DNA of 64,000 bases from Taudactylus pleione. Lineage: Eukaryota > Chordata > Amphibia > Anura > Myobatrachidae. The notes under the pieces were generated by a model. That model did no database searches. It saw nothing but the letters and a program-made list of their open reading frames with translations, and had not been told where the DNA came from. The DNA is taken from positions 310,001 to 374,000 of the forward strand of contig JAUIMM010000535.1 in the NCBI GenBank assembly GCA_031769625.1. The letters run 5' to 3'. Made by a program: the position numbers and the translations under genes. Of the stretch, positions 55,352-64,000 are shown piece after piece (the first letter of the stretch is position 1; each line of letters opens with the position of its first letter).

Positions 55352-56060
55352 TGGGGTATGGGGAAGGCCCCTGCTGCAATTGGCACCAGGGCTGGTTATA
55401 TACAGTGGTGGGGGGCAGCACTCATTTTTGCTGGCCAAACTCACCTGGGAAAGCCAGTCCTGGTGCCAAGAAGCATTGGTCTGTCTGAAATCATGGTGAG
55501 GGACCCCCACCATGCAGGGACCCTTTCTATGGTTCCAAAAATACCCAGTGCTGGTTACCACAAAATCAGAGGGAACTCATGTTGGGGCAAGCTGACGCTT
55601 GTGATTACTTAAGTGACAGCAAGCCCTGGTAGCCATTTTTGGCAGCCAGGCATCATAGGTCCTATAAAGGATAATGTCTAGTTAATATACAATTTTATTT
55701 GGAAAACTACAGGTCCCAGCATAACCTATGCTGGGTCCTGTAGTTTTCCCAATAAAAATGTATATTAACTATATATTATCCTTTCATTAGCCCCATACCC
55801 ACCTCCATGGGGTACAGGGAAGAACCCTGGCACTATTGTTTTCAGGGCTGGTTATACACAAGGGGGGTGCAAGATTTTTTTGTGGATCCAACTTTCCTGG
55901 GAAAGCCAGCCCTAGTACCTAACAGCCTGGGGCTGTATGGAATCATGTTGGAGGAAACTGCATGCTGCAGGGACCCTATCTATGGTTCTAGCAACCTTGG
56001 CTGGCCTTGCTCATAGCTGCTTATCCCAGAATCAAGGGAGACCTCACATCATTTTTCTCT
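55352..56060 (+). repeat. Diverged direct duplication, two units of about 240-260 bp
   Basis: The first unit (55352-55590) and second (55800-56060) share GGGGTA-GGGAA-CCC, CAGGGCTGGTTATA, CCTGGGAAAGCCAG, GAATCATG/GAAATCATG, GCAGGGACCCT-TCTATGGTTC and CTCA-AT-AT words in order. They lie on either side of a palindrome at 55669-55783. Confidence 0.7.
55669..55783. mobile_element. Palindromic element between the duplicated units
   Basis: TAGTTAATATACAATTTTAT and GGAAAACTACAGGTCCCAGC on the left pair with GCTGGGTCCTGTAGTTTTCC and ATAAAAATGTATATTAACTA on the right around AACCT. This forms a nearly perfect hairpin of about 50 bp. It looks like a small MITE, but no duplication was identified. Confidence 0.75.
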
Positions 56061-56239
56061 CTAATTTTTGGTGGGTAGCTCATTGGCCTAGTAGGTGGGC
56101 ACTTGTCCCAAGCCATAAGAGTTCGCTAGGACCTTTAGATATATATATCCCTAATAGCCACAAGGCCTGAGTAATAAGAGGGCATTAGGCCTTGTAGGTA
56201 TATACAGAAATTCCTCCTAATAGGCAGGCACTAGGCCTG

Positions 56240-57465
56240 AGGCATAAGATGGCACACTTCTGCCCTTATATTAAGGATGAATTGGACAAATAGCATTCGA
56301 CAAAGTTATCACTGCCCTGCATCCACCATATCCCATTACACCTGGCATGATCTCTCATATAATTTCCTCACTGCCCTGCACCCCGATATCCAGTCTTCAC
56401 TGCCCTATAACCTATAAAAAGATGAAGAGCAGAGGGTGGAGTGTGAGGGAAAAGTAGGAGGGCAGAGATTAGGGTATGAAGGAAAAGCAGATATGCAGAG
56501 AGTTGCTTGTGAGGAAAACACAGGTGGACAGAACTTGATGTGTATGGGAAAATCTGGTGGGCTGGAGGTGGCTTGTCAAATTTTTTGTTTCTAAATTTTA
56601 AAGCATAAATCACTATATCCCTGAATAAGTGTTATACAAAATGCATTGAATGTTTCCTGTTGGCATCCTATCACTACCCATATTGTAAAATTCACCATGA
56701 CTGAAGCTCCCACTCTTTTAGAATGTTGTTGTGATGTATATTCCATCCTGTCCTCCTGGGACTCAGTGAAGTATATATGATGCTTATTTATTTCTATTTA
56801 CATGTACAGGTTTTTAATCACTTTTCTACCATTAAATATATTCCCATGCCTGTACTTGGAGAACCACAAGGGAGGGAAGGGATGCATAATCAGGTGTACA
56901 AATGCACTTTGCTTTCTGATAATTCAATGTATGCAAACATTGTTTAAGACACCAAATTATTACAAATATTGTACAAATTACCTGTAGGCTATGTGTATAT
57001 GGTATATATGAAACATAAATAAATTCTGTGTTTAGACGGGTTCCATCCCCAAGATATTATTATGGTATGCAAATATTCCAAAACATGGAAAAATCTGATA
57101 TGCAAAATACTTCTGGTCCCAAGCATTGAATACGGGACTCAACCTATATAATTAAGTACTTAAAATTAAGTATACTTCTATTAATATTCATATTTAAAAT
57201 ATGATCTTCTATTGTAAATGTATTAATTGAATAGAACAATTGCATGCAATTCTGTTCTTATGTAATAGTCCTTCTATTGAATTTTCTGCATCCAAACCTC
57301 TTTTTGACACATCAGTATTCATGATACTTTAACTGCTCATGCTATTACCACTCACGTCTCTTAACACTATAAATCTGAAACTGCTTGCTTCATGAATCAT
57401 CTACAGTAGCTGCATCTTCTAATTTACTGTGTAAATTGACTACTACATACATCTACAATCAGCAC
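56240..57465. other. Non-coding stretch, nothing recognised
   Basis: It begins with a few CATTAGGCC / CACTAGGCCTGA words related to the minisatellites upstream, and continues as AT-rich DNA without genes. Confidence 0.4.
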
Positions 57466-58020
57466 TCTAAGCGGTATACAATCGGGAAACTGGCGGCCTT
57501 AATACCGGCAGCCGGCTTCCCGACTGTCATATCCCGGCGAGGATGAAATGCCGGGTGTCTAGATGTAGATGCCTTACATTTCCCCGATGCCAGGAGACTG
57601 GCGCCCGGCATCCTGATCGAAGGGATGCCGGGCGCCGCGCGGAGGGGAGGGTTAGGTTTAGGGCACCCAGGGAGGACTTAGGGTTAGGCACCCCCCTGGG
57701 AGGGTTAGGGTTAGGCTAGGGGGAGGGAGGGTTAGGGGTAGGTACCTTTCGGGGGGGACTTAGGGTTAGGCACCCCCCGGGGGACTTAGGTTTAGGCAGT
57801 GGGGAAGGGGGGATTAGGTTTAGGCACTTGGGGGGAGGTTAGGGCTAGGCACCCCTAATGAGGGTTAGGGTTAGGGGGTTAGGTTAGTTTACACTTACCT
57901 TAGCGACGATCGGGATTTCCAGCGCTGTCGGGCTGCCACTGCCGGGCTCTGCTCATCTGTCGGCCAGGCGCTGCTGGATGTCGAACCGCCATGTGGCCGG
58001 CGGTATTTCATACCGATTCC
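57466..58020. mobile_element. Repeat element carrying telomere-like (TTAGGG) units, copy 2
   Basis: From about 57640 to 57890 units of GGGTTAGGGTTAGGCACC type alternate with G-runs, including exact GGGTTAGGGTTAGG at several places. The borders are GC-rich and self-complementary (GGCGGCC..., GGCCGGCGG). The right end CATACCGATTCC at 58020 equals that of the copy at 22405-22818. Multiple closely spaced G-runs could form G-quadruplexes. Confidence 0.72.
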
Positions 58021-61000
58021 CTCCAAGCCTACAGAAATCCTCTAGACTCATTGGTAGAAAAACACGTGTTCACAGAAAATGCACATACTCTCCCAAAGTA
58101 GCGAAGTTATAGCCTGTCTCTGATTCACATTATGAGAGATGAATATGTTCTCCCATTATAGTACAATCAGCCCAGTCTCTGTAGCCTGGTATTGTTTAAC
58201 AATTTAGTGTGAGACCCCATATTTGCTGACTCTGTTGTAGAAGGAAATTGAATCAGTTGCTCAGCGCTGGTTGTGATTATTGATCTAAGGAAGGGAGGTG
58301 CAACAATCATGTATGCACATAAGAGTTGAATTATAAAAACACATTTAAAGATACTGCACTTTTCATTGTTATTAGGATGCATCTGTACGTGGCAAGCCTA
58401 CTGTAACTTTTGTGTACTGTACACACTCACGTATTGTATCGAGCTTACACATAATCATCCCTGAACCACTTCTACAGATGCAAGAGTTCACAATGCAAAA
58501 TAAGTATTACATGTGGGTGCATATAAGTAGGTGCATGAGCAGTGCATCAAAGCATATTTTAAAATGCAACTCTAAGTAAGATCTAAAGTGTTTTAGTTAA
58601 TTCTGTGTTCCCAATGTTTAATCAAAGAGGCTAATAATCTACATAATTCACATATTTAAATGGACACTGGTTTTGCATTTTAAGGTTTTAAAAAAACTCC
58701 TCCTGACAAGTATTGTATTTGTTTAATAATTTACTACTATACTTAAAGGTATTTTGAACTACTCGTATTTAACAGTCGGAAGTGCCCCATGTTTCTATTT
58801 GAGTTTCTCTTTGCAGTATGCATACCCCACATAGAGAGTTTCATTTGGTAAAGTTGCATGAGCGGGTGATATTCTATTCTCGGATTAATTTAAATATTGG
58901 ACTTGTGGGCTGGCATACTGAGTCATCAGCTATTGAAAATGTTGACAGATTTATGAACCTGATGCATAAAAACTTCATGTGTGGATTGTTGAGAGTGCAG
59001 TATAACTCAAAGAACAGATTCTCTCCAAGACCCATTGTTTTCAAATAATGCTGATTCTTTGCCTTGCAATAAAGAGAGTTTGTGACATGAATACACTTTG
59101 ATGAAGTGATTGCACTTTAAAATAAGACATAAACCATTCTTTTGTGCGAATGTGAATATAACTGATGTATTCATGAAGATGATGATGGCGAGGAGATGAG
59201 AATACCCTTGGAAAGAAGATTGTTTTATCCAACTAAAGACTTGAAAATTAATGTGTTTAGATTACAATAATGTCTGATTGGTTGCTATGGGTTTAGTACA
59301 GATTTTCACCTTTGAGCAATGTTAGTAAAAAAACATGTTACATTTCTTCGGAGATGTATGCAGTTCATGCTTTTGTGTGAATGTATCAGTGTAACAGCTG
59401 CTTTAATGTAGGAATAGTTTTGTATAACTAATAAAGTTACTTGAGTCTTACATGTGACACTGGTATACAGAAAATTTAATACTTTTTATTAGTACTTTAT
59501 AGGCACACTCAAGTTTGTGTTTTAAGAGCGAATTCATTCATTTTGTATTTTGCTGTATAGTTATTTGCTTCAATAAAATTAATCTAGTTGTGCTTAGATT
59601 GTTTTCATTGTCATAAACACATACTAATTAGTTACATAAATAAGAAAACTATAATGCAAAATAATACAAAACTAGTTTGAGAAAGGGATGTATAAAAGAA
59701 CAAAGACTTACAACTCTATAGAACAACTTTAACATTCTCACAAGGATATATTTTACTAAATAAAAATAATGTACCACTGTAAATTGCTGTTAACAAAGTG
59801 CATATATCAACATCTAAAAGTCATTTTTGAAGTTAAAAAAAATACCACAAGAAAAATACAGCTTTGGACCCCCTGGACGCCTCAGTTTGCAATATGCGCC
59901 TAGATTTCTGCATAGGATTGGGGAGAAAAATGGCAGCATTTGTGGAAGAATCTCAGTCAGTACAGACAAAGGAAAGAAGTTTGGCAGATTTAAGTGGAGT
60001 CAGAGAATTCTGCTCCTTTTTTCAGAGCAGTGCAGAAACAAAGTTTAATTTTGCTGAACAAGATTGCAATCAGATAAAAGGGTGAAGAGAGTGCATTGTC
60101 ATGGGTAATTGATCTCAAGCACTGCCATTCCAACTACAGTATGCTAAAGTAATCACATTTTCACCAACTCAGAGCTAGCAGAGAGTAGTCAATGGATGTT
60201 GTTTAATGGGACCTTGAACTTTCATGTTGCACATTGATGGAGAAGAGTATCTCTATTCACTCTCTAAGTAGTGTAATAACATTGTTAGCATATAAAGTGG
60301 CACCTGTACTAAACACAGACCAAGGTTTAAATAAGAAAAAATAAGTCAAAATAAAAATGGGCATTATACCTCCACAACTACCCAACCAGCACACACTAGA
60401 CAGTTTGGATTACTTTCCAGAGTACCAAAGAGACCCAAGGGATGGCTTGTAGGTTTAAGGCTGAAAAACTAAAAGTGCCAACATACCCATGGCTGCACTT
60501 GTAGAACTATAAGCACCAACGTGCCCTTGTTTATTATATTACAATTTGATTGCAATTTGTGAGCAACAAGAATACTGCATTAATGCCTTTTTAATAATAT
60601 ACGGCACGATAACTTATAGGTACTGTATATGTATCAGTTACTCTCAACTAATTGTTGGTTATACTTTATATAGTAACTGGGACAATAATATGCTTGCTAA
60701 ATAATGTTGTGGCAGACAATGTATCTATGTCTGCTGGTTAACCATATAAAAATAGCTAGGACAAGTTACTCCAGTAACCGCTATTATTATATAAATTGAT
60801 ATTTTTAAAATTTGAATGTCATTATGCATGGATTTGAGGAGGGAATAATAGTCACCTGTACTTGTTATTTTAATACCACTTATTTTTTGTGCCTAATAAG
60901 GAAGTATGGGTGGGTTTTTAATTGTGATATAGTAGGAAATATATGGCTTAGCAGCTCTTTTGGCCCAACACCAGTGTGGCTGGTTTAGAGTCCCAGGAAT

Positions 61001-61070
61001 AGGCCAATGACTAAAATAGTACACCTATCCTACCACTTCAGCACTAGGGTAGGAATTTTTTTTAAAAAAA
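58021..61070. other. Long AT-rich non-coding stretch
   Basis: No gene is recognised. Two plus frames were considered: 58818-59048 (76 codons, with a pyrimidine tract and CAG just upstream at 58803-58816) and 59827-60085. Neither resembles a known family. The word GATTGGTTGCTATGGG at 59276 suggests an old MITE fragment. Confidence 0.4.
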
Positions 61071-61110
61071 GATCCACATTAGATCAAGAAAACTTGATGT
61101 AATGTGGATC
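61071..61110. repeat. Perfect short hairpin
   Basis: GATCCACATTAGATCAAG and its complement (one mismatch) flank AAAA, giving an 18-bp stem. It may be the centre or edge of an unrecognised element. Confidence 0.7.
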
Positions 61111-61760
61111 CAGTCACAGAATATGATAACTGCAGAGAACTCTAACACAGGAAAAGCTACTAAAGCTAGTGCTTGAGAACAGTACAGGTGGAGACACTTG
61201 AAACTTAGCAAATGAGGCAGAGCTGGTAAAACACAGGAGGACAAACTAAAGCAAGGCTTGTGGTTTAAACAAAATAAGACACTAGGAATTAAAACATGGG
61301 TATGCTCAGGAAAGCACAGGAGATGGAGATGCGAGCTGGCTTCAATGGTGTTGAAGGGCCAGAAGCAGACTAGCTGTGGGATATGCTTGGAAAGTAACCT
61401 AGAGCCTGGAACAATATTGGCATCATAGTCACAAGGAAAGCGAAGTTGAACAGCGGTTTCCTATTCCTGGAGTTAGACTTAAATACCCTTAGGTAGCTGG
61501 TTATTGGATCAGGGGATTAGCTGAGTGACCACAGGACTACCATTGGGAGAGACTAGTCAGGTGATATGCCCAACATGGCTGCACCCAGGCCCGGCACCCC
61601 GGGAACCAGGACGCATGCTCAGAAGCCCTAGCAGACGCCTGGGGGAATACTCAGACACCACTCACCTCCGCTCCCAGCGACTGAACACCTAAGTCCAAGG
61701 ATGCCAGCACAGAGGTGAGTATCTGCCAATCCTAGGCCACATCCTGAAAATGCTCTTAAT
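61111..61760. other. Moderately GC-rich stretch, unidentified dispersed repeat
   Basis: Composition shifts to GC-rich toward 61560-61690, in the style of LTR or MITE sequence, but no ends or partner copy were found. Confidence 0.3.
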
Positions 61761-61774
61761 AGCCAAGAGACTAA

Positions 61775-62267
61775 GGACCTGATTTAGCAGCATTTGTATG
61801 CAGATCAAGCAATTCTTAGCCATTGTGCATGCATATAAGCCGCACAGTGCATGTGCTGTGATTGCATTGCGATTACACATGCACAGAAGACTCCATTGCA
61901 TAGTGAGTGACAGGCTGTGAGCATTTGGGGTGGTGATAAAGGAATGGTAGAAAAAACGTGGATGTACCTGTCTGTTTGAGTGCTGTTGCTTTGGCATGCA
62001 TCAATTAGCCACAGTGATTGCATATGCAGCTTGAGAGCCAACTGTATGCGTAGAGACTTACAGTGTCTGTGGCAGGTCAGACCTGGAGTAAATGCTGTGT
62101 GAGTGGTCAATGTTTAAACAGAAGAGTGGCAGTGGACAGATGTGAGAAAGCAGCAGTGGGCGTCTTTATGTCGGTGGCGCCTTTACAAGCATTAGCATAT
62201 TTTTGCAGTGTTCTGCGTGAAATCACAGCTTCGTACACAGTTGCGATTATTACAGCTGAATCAAGCC
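61775..62267. mobile_element. Possible MITE, about 493 bp
   Basis: The left end GGACCTGATTTAGCAG and the complement of the right end (GGCTTGATTCAGCTG) are imperfect inverted repeats. TAA (61772-61774) and TTA (62268-62270) flank them, as expected for a Harbinger-type end with one mutated copy. Confidence 0.55.
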
Positions 62268-62270
62268 TTA

Positions 62271-63840
62271 CGTGTCGATGCCATATTGCTAAATATCTTT
62301 TGAAGCTCTTGATAAGCTGAGGGAAGTCTATAATTGATTGTATAGCTTAATTATCTAAATGCCGGTGTATCTGATTTGAGATGCAATTTAAAATTTATTT
62401 TTGAATTCTTTATGAGGAGAGCAATGTTTATGGCTAACAGTTCTGGTTTGTATGTATTCAACATATAACATGATGGTGAGATATATTATCTGAGACTCCT
62501 GAAGTAGGTTTGGTAGAGAGGTCATTGAGCAATAGAGGTAAAAAGAGTGTCATCATAATTGACATAATTTAGGATGTATATATATTTGATTAAATAGATA
62601 GATAGAGGTCATGTACTGGCAGGGTTGAGGAGAGGAGTCTAACAAATCACAAACTGCTGCATGGTGGTATGGATTTCTTTTCCGGGAGCCCATAGTTTCT
62701 CAAACAGAAATTTACATCTTTAGAAAATCAGAACCTGTTCATGGAAAACAAAGAGACCAAATTGCAAGTATTAACAATTGTGACTTTTCTATAGCCTTTA
62801 AAAAAGAGTTAAAGCCCCACTTCCACTTATTCTTATTGGACTTTTAGTTAGTTTTAGTTAGATCATGATGAGTCTATTTATTGTAGCATGATTGTATCAC
62901 TGTGAAGTTAAGAGACAATGACTATTGAAGGTGGATTTATGAAGAGCACAATGAGACAGTTGTAAAGTGAAGTGTAGTCATCCTCAGGGTAATGGTGAGG
63001 ATGAACAATGTTTATTGTCCCATGTTCAAAAGTGATCATTTGACAATTTACCATTAGGTGATAAGCCTATATTTGGCATAGCCAAAAATGGTTGATTGTG
63101 CTTAGATGACCCCACATGTTTTAGTATAAAAAAGAAGCAATGCTAGTTTAAGTGCTAATGAAGCAAACAAGAGTAGTGCTGATGCTTCATACAACTGCTA
63201 ATACAGACTGTTCCGAGACTGAAGCTGCACCCAATGGCAGTTGGGAAGCACAACTGGAAGTAATCATCCATAATTATTAAATATTTGTAATACCAAAGTA
63301 AAGTTTCTGATCTCCCTAAGCTTCTGCAGCCAAAATAATTGCTGCTAGATCCTTCTCCGTAAAGGTAGGTTATATGGGGTTTATTTACTAAATATCACTA
63401 TTAAAAACTCAACCATTATGGGGGGTTTTGCTCTTGGATTTCAAGTAGCAATTGCTTGTAAACAAATCACTGCATAAATTACTTGGCAAAACTACACAAA
63501 ATAGTGTTCTGAAACATATCTTTATATGAATAAGACCCCTAGAACCTCCTACTTAGAACCATCTGTTGTTCCTATAGAGTTGAGTACACTCACCGGTACT
63601 TAGGCGGCCACAAGGACTTAAGTTCAGGCAGTAGGGGCATATACAATACAAGGGTGATCACAGGATATTGGCTGGAGTAGATACAGATACTTTAAAGGGT
63701 CAGGGTCATTTACAGAATCAGAACTAGCATTCACAAGGTTAATTGCAGGATAGTTAGTCTGGGTAGCGAACAGGTGAACTCCAAGACAACCACAATAATC
63801 CACACAACAAGAGTTGTAGCAATACCACAGAATCAAACAG
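62271..63840. other. Non-coding stretch, nothing recognised
   Basis: AT-rich, without genes or clear repeats. Confidence 0.4.
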
Positions 63841-63846
63841 CATAGC

Positions 63847-63872
<26 letters not shown>
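63847..63872. repeat. (TA)n microsatellite
   Basis: Thirteen TA units directly before the repeat at the right edge. Confidence 0.92.
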
Positions 63873-63874
<2 letters not shown>

Positions 63875-63877
<3 letters not shown>

Positions 63878-64000
63878 TCAGGTCCATAAATATTGGGACA
63901 TTGACAGAATTTTCATATTTTGGCCTCTATTCACCACCACAATGGCTTTGAAATGAAACACACAAGATGTGATTTAACCGCAGACTTTCAGATTTAATTT
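63875..64000 (+). mobile_element. Start of a dispersed DNA-transposon-like repeat, cut by the window
   Basis: CAGTCAGGTCCATAAATATT, then GGGACATTGACAGAATTTTC, and ACCACCACAATGG form the known head of a repeat found widely in fish and frogs. Its superfamily is not asserted. It abuts a TA tract and continues past the window. Confidence 0.65.

Overview
The window is nuclear DNA of a large, repeat-rich vertebrate genome. The mixture of elements fits an amphibian, most likely a frog or toad: L1-type LINE, several Penelope-like elements, BED-finger hAT, PIF/Harbinger and its MITEs, Ty3/gypsy, a Gmr1-like gag relic and a 5S rRNA-derived pseudogene. The species assignment is inference. I found no confident host protein-coding gene, no tRNA and no CRISPR array. 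The one long open frame is a 1037-codon hAT transposase at 47218-50331.

Layout. 1-122 is a 5S rRNA pseudogene. 585-3970 is a 5'-truncated L1 with a 15/16-bp target-site duplication. 4540-7975 is a Penelope-like element (PLE) remnant. 8008-9266 is a long foldback repeat between TA tracts. 11165-14403 is a decayed minus-strand PLE. 14920-16100 is a relic of the same hAT family as the intact element. 16667-17088 is a MITE nested in a MITE. 17605-19116 is a broken Harbinger transposase with a recognisable intron, followed by a 301-bp MITE. 19990-29600 is mostly non-coding, with MITEs, one telomere-like element and a purine-rich tract. 29640-30420 is a minus-strand gag relic of SCAN/Gmr1 type, preceded in its own direction by a 695-701 bp tandem repeat. 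32633-33000 is a MITE.

33833-39609 holds two copies of one PLE joined head to head, with a 557-bp palindromic MITE in the right copy. 39635-41788 is a different PLE bounded by inverted pseudo-LTRs. 42271-52428 is a Ty3/gypsy element flanked by ATAAT. Inside its coding part sits a 7035-bp hAT transposon (43931-50965) flanked by the 8-bp duplication ATTGAAAT. That transposon has a candidate promoter, a 17-copy 160-bp tandem array, the intact transposase and AC-rich subterminal repeats. From 52440 to the end there are MITEs, three minisatellite or diverged-duplication blocks, a second telomere-like element, long AT-rich stretches with nothing recognisable, and at the right edge the start of a dispersed vertebrate DNA repeat.

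How it fits together. The nesting gives an order of events: gypsy inserted first and hAT then inserted into it. The PLE remnants share three traits: association with TA repeats, GIY-YIG C-termini, and hammerhead-ribozyme-like cores in their terminal regions. I count eight such cores, two of them with a matching nine-base-pair outer stem. The most notable items are the possibly active hAT element with its internal tandem array, the hammerhead set, the head-to-head PLE pair and the two elements carrying telomere-like repeats.
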